Source of the DNA: Microvirga soli
GTDB lineage: Bacteria > Pseudomonadota > Alphaproteobacteria > Rhizobiales > Beijerinckiaceae
Direction of reading: 5' to 3'
DNA length: 45,787 nucleotides
NCBI RefSeq assembly: GCF_016734765.1
Contig: NZ_JAERQE010000035.1
Span: 1 to 45,787 of the forward strand
The notes under the pieces were generated by a model. The model made no database searches. It was given only the letters and a program-made list of their open reading frames with translations, and was not told the DNA's origin. This document shows, piece after piece, positions 1 to 8,939 of the stretch. The first letter of the stretch is position 1; the number at the start of each line of letters is the position of its first letter. The position numbers and the translations under genes were made by a program.

Positions 1-343
1 GCACAAAGCTGAGATCGAATTGATCGGATAGAGCCACAATTCGGGTCTCTGGCGACTGCGCTCTTACTTCCTGGATTACCTCAAGCACTCGCCCAGTGTT
101 CTGGCTGGCTTCGATGATCATCAAAGCCGTGTCGACCGCACAATGCTGGAGGCGCTTTGGACCAGTGACAGATGCTGCTTCGACAACAGCAAACGGCGTG
201 TCCCGCAGGATGTGCTGAAGCCCAGAGCGCAGAAGGGGGTTGTCGCAGATCAGGGCCGTAGCAATCGCGGGAGTGAAACGCGTCGATGGGGTGTCAGCGT
301 CCAACGAGCGATCATGTACAAGCGTCAGCGTTTGTGCAGTCAT
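1..343 (-). CDS. LuxR-type response regulator, N-terminal part, runs off the left edge
   Basis: The minus strand reads from an ATG at 341-343, with a purine-rich AGGGGG about 6 bases upstream, to the window edge, giving 114 codons. The visible part is a receiver-like domain with the pattern TALICDNPLLRSGLQHILRDTPFAVVEA, then LMIIEAS, then a VALSDQF strand. The same layout occurs in the two complete LuxR proteins at 12663-13385 and 43162-43899 (CQNTLLRTGVSHIL, CRNTLLRTGISYIL), so all three are paralogues. The usual phosphoacceptor position appears to hold Glu78 rather than Asp, and the N-terminal acidic pair is reduced to one Asp. The C-terminal HTH is outside the window. Assignment as a DNA-binding regulator is inferred from the paralogues. 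Confidence 0.75.
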   Translation of the reverse strand, partial: MTAQTLTLVHDRSLDADTPSTRFTPAIATALICDNPLLRSGLQHILRDTPFAVVEAASVTGPKRLQHCAVDTALMIIEASQNTGRVLEVIQEVRAQSPETRIVALSDQFDLSFV

Positions 344-619
344 TCGTGCCCCCTGTTCAGCCTTCCGAGTTAATCAAAAGTAAACGAGAAGCAGAGTTTC
401 TGTCTGTCTGAATCCCGACAGAACGTGCTCAGCCAAAAGTACTATGCTGTAGTTCCGAACACAGAGACCTGATTAAGCTTGACCGTATGTGACTTGGCTT
501 TTTGAAATTGCCTCAACGCCACTGAACAAAATCGGCCAGCAGGCAATAGGATGCGTCCAAAGAGGCGCTTCAAGGTTCCTGTCCGCAACAATAGATGAGC
601 CTGGAACGTGGGAATACTG
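344..619. other. No gene recognised
   Basis: Upstream region of the leftward LuxR-type gene. Open frames here are short, have no good ribosome-binding site and look compositionally like shadows. I see no repeat or hairpin of note. Confidence 0.4.
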
Positions 620-922
620 TCAGCCCGTCGCCCGAAGGTCGTCCGCGACGGCTGACGAGAGGTGGCTCTGGAGTGCGGCAATGAGCGCCATGTAAGGCTG
701 ACGCCGTTCGCGGTGCCTCCGCTTCAGGTTGTCGATGATCTACCTCTTCAGCACAGGATCAGTTCTGCCGCGCTCGACCCGCTGCATCTCGTGCTGGTGT
801 TCGAAGTCGAGATTGGACAGGGTCCGTGACGTGCTTTGCAACAGAGCATGGAGATCAAAAGGTTGCTCTGCGCCAACAATCAGGCGGTTAAGCGCGGACG
901 AGACATGCTGGTGGTTCTGCAT
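620..922 (-). pseudogene. Small hypothetical protein with an in-frame amber codon
   Basis: The minus strand starts with an ATG at 920-922, preceded by GAGGG at good spacing, and codes for a hydrophilic, probably helical protein (MQNHQHVSSALNRLIVGAEQ...). A TAG at 740-742 interrupts it after 60 residues. The same frame continues with protein-like sequence (IIDNLKRRHRERR, then ALIAALQSHLSSAVADDL) to a TGA at 620-622. One reading is a 100-residue gene with one nonsense mutation; another is a 60-residue gene with a chance open frame behind it. I do not recognise the family. Confidence 0.35.
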
Positions 923-1151
923 TACGGCCCTCGACTGGCCGTGCTGAGCCGCACCCTTATTCAGGTGCTTAAGCTCAGCACGTGTCCATTCACAAGAAAC
1001 GGTTCATCCCTAAACTATTCTGCTTCAGCATACCTTAGCCATGCTGCGGCTCTCGTCTGCCTCTAAATGAGAACTCAGGCGGGTCCAGCCCGTGCGGCCA
1101 GGATGTTTGCTGAAGACGCGCCAGGAAATACTGGAGAGGTGAGCCACTTGT

Positions 1152-1418
1152 CTGTTGGATACCCGCCAAGGGATCGCCTTCATCCTCACCATCGACGGGG
1201 AAATCGTCAACGTGTTTGATGAGGGCGACGGTCTACCGGGCAAGGCGTTCTTTGAGCAGGTCATGACTGCTAAAGATGACACAAATCGCCCCTTCACTCT
1301 CTCGGATGTCAGAGACATGGATACCTATACCCATGCGGCCTTCGTTCATGGGGAAGAGTCCGAGGGCGACCAGAAGTCGGCGATCTACAGGATCTGCTCC
1401 GTGCTGCCTGGGCTCTGA
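1152..1418 (+). CDS. Hypothetical acidic protein, about 88 residues
   Basis: The open frame begins after a TGA at 1140 and has only non-ATG starts (CTG 1152, TTG 1155). A GGAGAGG at 1133-1139 could serve either. The product is acidic (TIDGEIVNVFDEGDGLPGK, then DVRDMDTYTHAAFVHGEESEGDQ). Its stop overlaps an ATG in TGATGA, followed by a 29-codon frame (1418-1507) whose start, EHRIGFLFTDEAKAVAVL, loosely resembles RQGIAFILTIDGEIVNVF of the first. This could be a duplicated short gene or a broken longer one. Family unknown; the start is unsure. Confidence 0.3.
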   Translation: MLDTRQGIAFILTIDGEIVNVFDEGDGLPGKAFFEQVMTAKDDTNRPFTLSDVRDMDTYTHAAFVHGEESEGDQKSAIYRICSVLPGL

Positions 1419-1534
1419 TGACCCACGAGCACAGGATCGGCTTCCTCTTCACCGACGAAGCCAAAGCCGTAGCCGTTCTGTCGGCCGCCGGCAGCCTCAA
1501 AGATTGATCCAGCCCTTTATCCAAGGTGGAATCC

Positions 1535-1725
1535 ATGAATCGAGCTCGCCTGACGCGCGCCCAGATCAAGTCGTTGCATGAGCTATTTCAGCGCTCTTCA
1601 GATGGGAGCCCGAATTATCGTACCTTTCGTAGAGGTTCCGGCTCCTCTCATTTGACAACATCCTCGCTGGCACCTGGCACGGGATGTTCATCGGCGTCGA
1701 GACCGATGGCTGCCGGCATTCTTGA
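1535..1725 (+). pseudogene. Small hypothetical protein, frameshifted
   Basis: An ATG at 1535, preceded by AAGGTGGA, opens a frame reading MNRARLTRAQIKSLHELFQRSSDGSPNYRTFRR, which I recall as the start of a short hypothetical protein common in Methylobacteriaceae. The family-like C-terminus (FDNILAGTWHGMFIGVETDGCRHS, stop 1723-1725) lies in the -1 frame. The shift falls between about 1620 and 1640, which fits a one-base deletion. Function is unknown. The match to the family is from memory and should be treated as inference; the frame change is directly visible. Confidence 0.5.
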
Positions 1726-1807
1726 AACCTTACCCCTTATTGTTCAACTCACCGCCTGAACCGACTGGGATGCAAGCTCACATCACGCATCTCAGTCGCT
1801 CTTCAGG

Positions 1808-2608
1808 TCATTTGCTCAGAAAACTCTGCAATTCCGCAAGATCGTCTGTATTGATCTTGTCCACTCCGGCCGCCTTCAACTCCTTCCAGACTGCCTCACG
1901 CTGTGGCCCTGGCTGATCTGGGGTCGCCCAGAACCGAACGGTCCAGCCCTTCTCATGGGCCGTCTTGACGATGTCCTGCAATTTGGCTCTCTCGGCGAAG
2001 GGTATCTCACCGTCGCCTTTCCAAGTGAAGATCTTGGTCCAGTTGTCGCTCAATAGCGGCATAAAGGATGCTGGCATATCGGAGGCCAGATCAGGCATGC
2101 GGCCATCATACCCGGCAAAGCGAACCTTCTCTGAAACCATGTAGTCTTTCGGTCGGTTGCCAGACACCACTGCGGTAACAGTACCTGTCTGAACCTTACC
2201 GTCCCGAATAACTGTTAGGATGTCTGCATATTTGGAAAGCACCTCAGCCAAAGCCTTGTAGGTCGGCTCGCCTTCGGTTTTGATGTCGATGAGAAGGGTG
2301 AACCCTTCACCCGCGGGGTAGACCTTCCCGCTATTCTCGGAAACGCGCTTCTTCAGCGGGTCGAGGTAGAGCGCCTCCAGGGTTCTCTCGGGCTTAATAT
2401 GAGCCTCTTCATGGGCCACCAGCAGCTTGCCGTTCACGAGCCAGATGTCGGCCTCGACGCCGGTAAAGCCATGGTCGAGGGCATCGAGCAGCGGTCGCTG
2501 ATGCTCATAGTCGTTGTGGGCGTGGGCTTGAAGAAGGGGCTTCACATCGGCAGCGCAGACCATAGCCGGCGAGAGTGCGAGGACAGTGGCCAGGAACAGG
2601 GCTTTCAT
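1808..2608 (-). CDS. Secreted GDPD/PI-PLC-superfamily phosphodiesterase
   Basis: This 266-residue protein starts with a clear Sec signal peptide (MKALFLATVLALSPAMVCAA, cleavage probably after CAA). The mature part begins with the hallmark QAHAHNDYEHQRPLLDAL. His31, the Glu52-x-Asp54 pair (GVEADIWL) and His66 (LLVAHEEAH) match the metal and catalytic pattern of the TIM-barrel GDPD/PI-PLC superfamily, closest to the uncharacterised AIM6-like group. It probably hydrolyses phosphodiester headgroups in the periplasm, but the substrate cannot be read from sequence. It ends KINTDDLAELQSFLSK, typical of the last barrel strand and helix. It is monocistronic. Confidence 0.85.
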   Translation of the reverse strand: MKALFLATVLALSPAMVCAADVKPLLQAHAHNDYEHQRPLLDALDHGFTGVEADIWLVNGKLLVAHEEAHIKPERTLEALYLDPLKKRVSENSGKVYPAGEGFTLLIDIKTEGEPTYKALAEVLSKYADILTVIRDGKVQTGTVTAVVSGNRPKDYMVSEKVRFAGYDGRMPDLASDMPASFMPLLSDNWTKIFTWKGDGEIPFAERAKLQDIVKTAHEKGWTVRFWATPDQPGPQREAVWKELKAAGVDKINTDDLAELQSFLSK

Positions 2609-2895
2609 GTTTCCTCCAGTAGTTTCGTCTACTTGTCAGGGGTGCTCGGCTTCCAAAAATCGGTGACATACTGATGATGGCATGGTCCTTAGCCGGCTCA
2701 CGCCCAAATCGTGGAGATAGGTCTAGACCGCCTGGAAGCAACTCTGATCGCGATCTCCGGCTGTTAACGATCTTTCCGCCACTTTATTGCCATGGTTCCA
2801 ATGCCCAACTAGCCTCCTTCGCGTGACCGATCTGTCACCGGAGGGTGGAGCAAGTCGCTCTGCCGGAGGGGAACTACTAAGGACTAGGGACAAGA

Positions 2896-3105
2896 ATGGC
2901 GACTGGCACAGTAAAGTGGTTCAACGAGACCAAGGGATACGGCTTCATCCAGCCGGACAATGGCGGCAAGGACGTTTTCGTCCACATCAGCGCCCTAGAG
3001 CGCGCAGGGCTTCGCAGCCTGCAGGACGGGCAGAAGATCTCTTACGAGGTTGAGCAGGACCGGCGCTCGGGGAAAGAGTCCGCGACCAACCTGCAGCAGG
3101 TTTAA
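2896..3105 (+). CDS. cspA: Cold-shock protein (CspA family)
   Basis: A 69-residue single cold-shock domain with both RNA-binding motifs, RNP1 (KGYGFIQ) and RNP2 (VFVHIS), after the usual MATGTVKWFN start. It binds single-stranded RNA and DNA as an RNA chaperone in the cytoplasm. Length is normal for the family. The ATG follows AAGGACTAGGGACAAGA, with a plausible AGGGA site. The roughly 280-base gap to the divergent phosphodiesterase gene leaves room for the long leader that csp mRNAs often have. A strong terminator follows. Whether it responds to cold or is constitutive cannot be decided. Confidence 0.95.
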   Translation: MATGTVKWFNETKGYGFIQPDNGGKDVFVHISALERAGLRSLQDGQKISYEVEQDRRSGKESATNLQQV

Positions 3106-3143
3106 GACCTCTCACATTTGCGGCTTGCTCCGCCTTCACAATG

Positions 3144-3171
3144 AGCCGCTCCGTTTCGGGGCGGCTTTTTT
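3144..3171 (+). terminator. Rho-independent terminator of the cold-shock gene
   Basis: A 9-bp stem (AGCCGCTCC with GGGGCGGCT, one G-T wobble) around a GTTTC loop, followed by six T residues, 38 bases after the csp stop codon. Confidence 0.85.
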
Positions 3172-3224
3172 CATTGTGCCTGCCGCAATGAAGACTCCTT
3201 TTGTCGGAAACTTCGCCTCCTGCA

Positions 3225-3506
3225 TTTCTCAACGACGAGCGGTTCATCAAAGAGCACCGAAAGGTATTCGTGATGTTCATGGGCCGTGACGGTTACTCAG
3301 AACAGATGTCGACCTAGGAGTTCCCTCGCCTGCAGCAGACCGTCAAACTCGACGCTTGCCCGACCGCCTACCTTCACCGGCAGCGCACCGGCTCCCGGTT
3401 TGCCGTCGCCCGGCGCAAGAAGATGGAGATTGCAGAAATCTACCATAAAGCAGGGGAACATGCGTATTACGGCTACTGCATTGCCCTCGGCATCAAGCCT
3501 GAGTGA
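3225..3506 (+). pseudogene. Possible decayed hypothetical gene with an in-frame amber codon
   Basis: One frame reads protein-like sequence from about 3225 (FLNDERFIKEHRKVFVMFMGRDGYSEQMST), stops at TAG 3315-3317, and continues as EFPRLQQTVKLDACPTAYLHRQRT to RRKKMEIAEIYHKAGEHAYYGYCIALGIKPE, ending with TGA 3504-3506. No start codon with a ribosome-binding site is seen before 3273. I do not recognise the family. Codon and residue use look real on both sides of the stop, which is why I list it; confidence is low. Confidence 0.3.
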
Positions 3507-3598
3507 TTGGGCTCAACTGCGCCTGCCTATTATCATTCCGGCAAGGAGAACTATTTGTATCGGTCAGGCTCTCAGACCCGCCACTGAAAGGAGACGCA

Positions 3599-3826
3599 GT
3601 GCCTACCCGCCTTATGCAAATTCTCGATCGCGATGCCGCTATCATGCGAGCCAAGATGGCTGAAGTCATGCCGGCAGCCGACGGCGAAGCACGGCAGGCT
3701 CGCGAGTTGATAATCCTGCTCCATACCGGGCTTTTCGTCATCCAGAGAGACGAAACAAGCACTGCGGAGGAGTTGCGGGAGTTCGCCGGCCAGATCCTCG
3801 ACCGCACGCGCATCACTAGACAGTAG
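3599..3826 (+). CDS. Small hypothetical protein, 75 residues
   Basis: I chose the GTG at 3599 because AAAGGAGA stands 5 bases upstream. The longer frame from 3503 has no such site. The product is mostly helical (VPTRLMQILDRDAAIMRAKMAEVMPAADGEARQARELIILLHTGLF...), with no cysteines and no membrane segment. I do not recognise the family. It stands alone between the pseudogene-like frame and the Mrr-type nuclease gene, with 124 bases before the latter. Confidence 0.55.
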   Translation: MPTRLMQILDRDAAIMRAKMAEVMPAADGEARQARELIILLHTGLFVIQRDETSTAEELREFAGQILDRTRITRQ

Positions 3827-3950
3827 CAACTGAAATATTCCTGTGAGTTCCCTGCAATTGAGATTGGTGCAAAGCCGCCGGTAACCGCGCTCAGCTATCC
3901 AAAACCGCTGGTGATCATGGCAATGGCCGAAATCTGGTGCGGTAAAGGGA

Positions 3951-4742
3951 ATGTTTCGTTATCTCTGGAGGCATAAGGCGTTCAGTACTGTGCTGCTGCT
4001 CCTATTCGGCGTGGGTTTCTATTTAAACTCACTTGCTGCCTGGGCCGGGCTCGCGCTGCTCCTGTTCCTGCGGCTGACGAAGGTTCACTCGACCCTTCTG
4101 ATCTATGATCTCACCGACCGGGCGGCGCTGAAGCACGTCCGAACTCTGGCGACGAAACGGGCCCACATGCTCTCCCCTGACGAGTATGGGAATGTGTCCG
4201 AAGACGCGTGGGACAAGCATCTCAACACATTCATCAAGAAGACGCTCCTGCCGGAATTCCAGCGCAGGAAGATCGATCATCTCCTCGCCAGGGATCCAAA
4301 GCGGTACGTTACCCGGCTCAGGACGCGGATCAACCGGGTCATCGATCGGCACCAACCGGCCGAGCAAACCGTCGAATTTGATGATGGGATGACTGGCAGA
4401 GAGTTTGAGCTCTACTGTCGGGAGGTCCTGCAGGAAGCAGGATGGGACGCTGCCCTTACCCCCGGCTCAGGCGATCAAGGCGCCGACATCATCGCGGAGA
4501 AGGATGGCCGGCGGGTGGTCATCCAGTGCAAGTTTTACAATGGTACTGTTGGCAACAAGGCTGTTCAGGAAGCTTACGCCGCCGCTGCCTTCCAGGATGC
4601 GCCTTACGCTGTCGTAGTCACAAACTCGGTTTACACCAAATCGGCTCACCAGCTCGCGCACAAGAACGGCGTGCTGCTGATGCACCATTCCGATCTGGAG
4701 CGGCTCGATCTGATCGTCGCCAGCGGGGCGGGCTCCCGCTGA
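3951..4742 (+). CDS. Membrane-anchored Mrr-type restriction endonuclease
   Basis: A 263-residue protein. Two hydrophobic segments at about residues 11-42 (STVLLLLFGVGFYL, then AAWAGLALLLFLRL) should place the N-terminus in the inner membrane with the nuclease in the cytoplasm. The C-terminal Mrr_cat domain (about 145-255) has the GREFELYCREVL helix and the PD-(D/E)xK variant core: Asp179 in GDQGADI, then Gln192-x-Lys194 in VIQCKFYNG. Mrr proteins cut modified or foreign DNA (type IV restriction). Membrane-linked Mrr-like nucleases are common, and several have unknown roles. No methyltransferase or partner is adjacent. The residues between the membrane part and the domain are basic and helical. 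Confidence 0.85.
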   Translation: MFRYLWRHKAFSTVLLLLFGVGFYLNSLAAWAGLALLLFLRLTKVHSTLLIYDLTDRAALKHVRTLATKRAHMLSPDEYGNVSEDAWDKHLNTFIKKTLLPEFQRRKIDHLLARDPKRYVTRLRTRINRVIDRHQPAEQTVEFDDGMTGREFELYCREVLQEAGWDAALTPGSGDQGADIIAEKDGRRVVIQCKFYNGTVGNKAVQEAYAAAAFQDAPYAVVVTNSVYTKSAHQLAHKNGVLLMHHSDLERLDLIVASGAGSR

Positions 4743-4770
4743 TACAAGATTCCATTTAGCCTTTTACACC

Positions 4771-5223
4771 CTATAGAAAGTCCTCAATCGAGAGCTGTGC
4801 GGTGTTGCGCGGCTTAGGCTTCCTTGGGCCTTCCTCGACACCCTTGGCAATAGGCTGTTTGCGCGGGATCGGTGTATCCTCCGACTGAGTGCGCTTCATC
4901 CGAGCCTTCGCCTTGTCACGGGCCTGTGCTTCCTCAGATTGCGGATCTTCGGTGAGCCACTTCCCACGCTTGACCACTTCATTCACGCGGCCTTGGTTGA
5001 TCCCCAGTTGAAAAGCGATTTCCTGCTGGGTCATATCGGTCGTGGTGTGTAGCTCGAGGATTTTGCGTGCAAGCTCCGGCGTCATCTTCCGCCCGGCTAC
5101 CCTACGGGCTGGCATGATTGACCGCGTCTTCTTCTCCTCCTTGCGGATCTTTTCCAGGATCGCCAAGGCCATATTCATGCCTTGGGCGCGCAGGGCTTCT
5201 TCAAATTGCTTCAGCGTGGCCAA
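4771..5223 (-). CDS. HTH-domain protein of unknown function
   Basis: I place the start at TTG 5221-5223 because AGGAG lies 7 bases upstream. An open frame extends to an ATG at 5376 without a good site, which would give 201 instead of 150 residues. The middle holds a helix-turn-helix, MTPELARKILELHTTTDMTQQEIAFQLGINQGRVNEVVKRGKW, of the sigma-70 region 4 or homeodomain-like type. The C-terminus is basic and proline-rich and ends TAQLSIEDFL. Such proteins are usually DNA-binding. It is convergent with the Mrr gene, 28 bases apart, so a shared operon is excluded. Confidence 0.6.
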   Translation of the reverse strand: MATLKQFEEALRAQGMNMALAILEKIRKEEKKTRSIMPARRVAGRKMTPELARKILELHTTTDMTQQEIAFQLGINQGRVNEVVKRGKWLTEDPQSEEAQARDKAKARMKRTQSEDTPIPRKQPIAKGVEEGPRKPKPRNTAQLSIEDFL

Positions 5224-5485
5224 AAGAGAGACTCCTGAACTCCTGCCCCGATGCACTCGCACCGGTTCAGGCTGACTTTTGAACGACGAAGAGGTGATGA
5301 CACGATCCAGAAGCCCCGCACGGCAACTGGGAGAGGTCAGCCGAATTAAAGCGACCCGAAACAGAATAGAGTCCATGATTCGTGTTTTTCAAGCAGGGCA
5401 GCACACTTAATTGTTGTTTTGTTTCGTTGCAGTGATTGCCGCTTAAGCGTTCGGGAGCCTAATTCTTGAGGTTGCCAATGCTTAG

Positions 5486-6896
5486 CTCGACTTTGGCCAT
5501 TTCTGACGGCTGAGTGTGGGGAGAGCCCAGCGGCGAAGCGAACGATGCGGTAGGTTGGTGTGTCCCCGCCAAGAGACACGGCCATGCCAGACCTGCCTGC
5601 CCGCTTCGCCGCGATCATTGTAGCCTTTGCCCCGCTCTCTCGCCACCGAACCTGGCGCCATGCCGAGGTCCTGCTCGTCGGGGCCATTCTGGCACCCGGC
5701 AAGCGCACTGTGACCAGCATCTTGCGCATCACCGGCCTCAGTCGCGAGGCTCACTTCGTCAACTACCATCGCGTGTTGAGCCGAGCTCGTTGGAGCGGAC
5801 GCGAGGCCGCCCGTCTGCTGCTTTGCTTGCTCATCCACGCCTTCGCGCCAACCGGTCCGATCATCCTCGGCCTTGATGACACCATCGAGCGTCGGCGCGG
5901 CCGGCGCATCAAAGCCAAGGGCATCTATCGCGATCCGGTGCGCTCATCCGATGCTCACTTCGTTAAGGCATCAGGCCTGCGCTGGATCAGCCTCATGCTC
6001 CTGGCGCCCTCGGAGCGCTACTGCCGTGAGCGGGGACACCGGCATAAAAAGCTGACAGACTGGGCCCGCCAGCTGGTGCTGCAGGTGCGGCGTTGGCTGC
6101 CCGAGCGCGAGCTGATCCTAGTGTCTGACATGGGCTTTGCCGCCCTGGAGCTGCTTGCAGCCCTGTCCCGTCAGAGTGTGATCTGCATCACCCGGCTTCG
6201 GCTGGATGCTGCCCTCTATGAGCCGGCTCCACCGCGTCAACCAGGGACATGCGGCCGTCCTCGCACCAAAGGAGCTCGCCTGCCAACCCTTTCTGACGTG
6301 CTGACGCGGACAAGTACGCGCTGGCAACGCGTCACGGTGCCGGGCTGGTATGGCGAAGGGGAGCGGCTGATCGAGTTCTGCTCGGCAACGGCTGTGTGGC
6401 GCCACGGCGGCATGCCGGTGGTACCAATCCGCTGGGTGCTGCTGCGCGATCCCCTTGGACGCTTCTCGCCGCAGGCCTTGCTATGCACCGATCCCAGGCA
6501 GGCTCCGTTGCAGATCATCCGCTGGTTCATTCTGCGCTGGCAGGTCGAGGTCACGTTCCAGGAGGCCCGCGCCCACCTGGGGGTGGAGACGCAACGGCAA
6601 TGGTCGGATCGTGCCGTGGCCCGCACCACACCCTGCTTGTTCGGGCTGTTCTCCATCGTAACCCTGCTGGCTGCCCAACTCGACCAGCGCACCGAACAGC
6701 TGTGCTCATCGACAGCTGGTACCGCAAGTCTCATCCGACTTTTGCAGATGCGCTCGCAACCGTGCGACGGCAGATTTGGCGCGAGACAGGTTTGTTTACA
6801 TCCCGGCACCGGCACAAAACTCCGAAACCCTCGCGGGCCCTTCAGCAGTGCTTGGTTTCCGCACTCTGTCACGCCGCCTGATTGGCCAAAGTCGAG
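5486..6896 (+). mobile_element. IS701-family insertion sequence
   Basis: A 1411-bp element bounded by a perfect 14-bp terminal inverted repeat, CTCGACTTTGGCCA at 5486-5499 and its complement at 6883-6896. The direct repeat CTTAG flanks it at 5481-5485 and 6897-6901. The 4-bp TTAG core fits the short YTAR-like target duplication known for IS701. It sits between the HTH gene and the GGDEF gene and breaks neither. Its transposase is damaged, so it can probably move only with help in trans. Confidence 0.85.
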
Positions 6897-6912
6897 CTTA
6901 GAGTCTAGGTAA
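5560..6912 (+). pseudogene. IS701-family transposase, frameshifted and internally deleted
   Basis: The DDE transposase is readable: first Asp in ILGLDDTIERR, second in LVSDMGFAALELL, and Glu in WQVEVTFQEARAHLGVETQRQW. Two defects appear. At about 6690-6715 the family-like C-terminus (LIDSWYRKSHPTFADALATVRRQIW, stop 6879-6881) moves to the -1 frame, which fits a one-base deletion, and the annotated frame then runs through the right repeat to 6912. Near 6000 the text WISLMLLAPSERYCRERG appears to lack about 20 residues that the family normally carries between LMLLAP and LAPSERY (from memory). The likely start is ATG 5584 (MPDLPARFAAII) or 5560. Probably inactive. Confidence 0.8.
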
Positions 6913-6985
6913 AACAAGCTGTTGATCAGTGATTTGAGAATAGAAGCCAATCGGGCCAACAGAAGCCCTGGGGCGGGGCGATATC

Positions 6986-8595
6986 ATGTTGAAGCGATTG
7001 AATTTACGAACCATTGTTGCTGTCTCTGGCGCTACCCTCGTTATTGCCATGGCCAGTACCATGAGCCTGGTTGTGGGGGCACGATCCGAACGGCATTTCG
7101 AACGTGAGATAGGCCGAGCCTTGTCTGAAACAGCTTTTCAGATGGCCAATAAACTTGATGCCGACATGGCATCTCGCTCGCGCCAAATTAGTGTGCTGTC
7201 CAAGATCAGCGCCATCGGGGACTGGGCCGAGGCTCAAAAAGTCGTCGATGAGTTGCACTTGAAGGACTCTACTCTGGCCTGGATCGGTACCGTTAATACG
7301 GACGGCGTTGTCACCGCCTCCAGTGGTCGGGTCTTGCTCGGCGCCAACGTGTCATCTCGCCCTGTCTTCCATCAGGGCATCAAAGGGCATTTCATCGGAG
7401 ACGTCCACGAGGCCGTTCTGCTCGCAAAGCTTCTGCCGAACCCGACCGGCGAACCGATGAAGTTCGTCGATGTGGCAACCCCCATTCGGAATGACACCGG
7501 CAAAACCCTGGGCGTTTTGGCAACCCATTTCTCGTGGGGTTGGGCAAGGGACGTGCAAGTCAGACCTCTCCAGCCGCAAAAGAGAGGCTAGGACAGGAAG
7601 CTTTTATCGTTGGCGCCGACGGAACTGTCCTTCTCGGGCCCCAGGGTACCATCGGACGACCGCTGCCGGTTGAGAACTTCAAACTGGCCCAGTCCAACCG
7701 GTCCGGCTGGGCCATCGAGACGTGGCCCGACGGGCAACGATACCTCACTGGCTATGCCCGAGGGGTCGGCCAGGACGACTATACCGACCTCGGATGGACG
7801 GCCCTCGTCCGACAGCCGCTTGCTGCGGCCTACGACAATGCCGACGTCGCCAGCCGCGAGATCTTCCTCTGGGGTGTCGGCTTCGCAGCCCTTTTTAGCG
7901 CCTTCGCCTGGTTTGCCGCCAGTTTAATCACCCGACCCCTGCATGCCATCGCCGACGCAGCGGTGCGCCTTCGCCAGGGTGAGCCCGGAGTGAAAATCCC
8001 CCAACTTGGCGGAGCCGCGGAAGTCGCGGACCTCTCGACGTCCCTTCGGGCGCTGGTCACATCGCTGACCCGAACGCAGGACGCTCTGTCAAAGATGGAA
8101 GATGCAGCGTGTCACGATACGCTTACCGGGCTGCCCAACCGGCGCCTGTTCGACCAGTATATGGAAGAAGTGCTCTCGCGCTCTCCTGTGCCTTATTTTG
8201 CCGTTCTCAGCCTCGACCTCGATAACTTCAAGCCGGTGAATGACACACTGGGTCATCACGCCGGGGACGTCGTTCTGCGCCAGGTCAGCGCCCGGATGCT
8301 CTCGTGTTTGCGCAGCAACGATCTGATCGCGCGCATCGGGGGAGACGAGGTTGTCATCATTGTCGATGCAGCCGATGGCAAGGAAGCTCCCAATCTTCAG
8401 GAGATCTCCGAGCGTTTGATCAGGGCCGTCAATGAACCTGTCCTGGTGTCAGGCAAGGCTGTTCGTATCGGCTGCAGCATCGGGATCACCAACGCGATGA
8501 GGCCAGGTGAATCCGTGCAGGACATGCCCGACCGGGCTGATGCGGCCCTCTACAAGGCAAAAGCTCAGGGGCGCAACTGCGCTGTGGCCGCTTGA
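6986..8595 (+). pseudogene. dCache-HAMP-GGDEF diguanylate cyclase, split by a frameshift
   Basis: The first frame (6986-7591) codes for a membrane segment (IVAVSGATLVIAMASTMSLVV) and most of a periplasmic Cache sensor. The rest (AKERLGQEAFIVGADGTVLLG onward, to 8595) is in the -1 frame: end of Cache, second membrane segment (IFLWGVGFAALFSAFAWFAASL), HAMP and a GGDEF domain of about 165 residues. The join lies near 7550-7575, with no slippery heptamer, so a one-base deletion is likely. The intact product would make c-di-GMP in response to a periplasmic ligand. The active-site loop is RIGGDEV, with Val for Phe. DLDNFKPVNDTLGHHAGD is intact. No EAL domain follows. Confidence 0.85.
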
Positions 8596-8714
8596 GCATC
8601 ACCCCGGAAGGCGGAAGCAAGCTTCCTACAAGCCAAATCCCGTATGTTTAGAATGTCCTTCCTGTCCGGGGGATCGCCCCCTCGGATGGTCCTCTGGACA
8701 CTTCTCCCGACTCG

Positions 8715-8743
8715 GGCCGCTGGTTTCCAGCGGCCTTCTTTTT
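8715..8743 (+). terminator. Rho-independent terminator after the GGDEF gene
   Basis: A perfect 9-bp stem GGCCGCTGG / CCAGCGGCC with a TTT loop, followed by TTCTTTTT. It ends rightward transcription and faces the convergent kinase gene. Confidence 0.9.
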
Positions 8744-8939
8744 GCGGGAAGAGGTGACGCCGACACCGGGTCACCTTGAGCGGTTGCTCGCGGCGAACAC
8801 AAGCGACCGCACAGCCGGTCAGCGTCGCGGCCTCGGGATGCTGTGTAAGTGCGAGCTGCCACAGCGCAAGGCCGTACGAAGAAGCCTACTCAGATTTGTG
8901 ACTCTTTCAGGGGCTGAACAGGACGCTTTCCGTCGCAGT

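Noticed and set aside
7550..7575. Programmed frameshift in the GGDEF gene
   Set aside because: No slippery heptamer, stem-loop or internal Shine-Dalgarno is evident; a one-base deletion is simpler.
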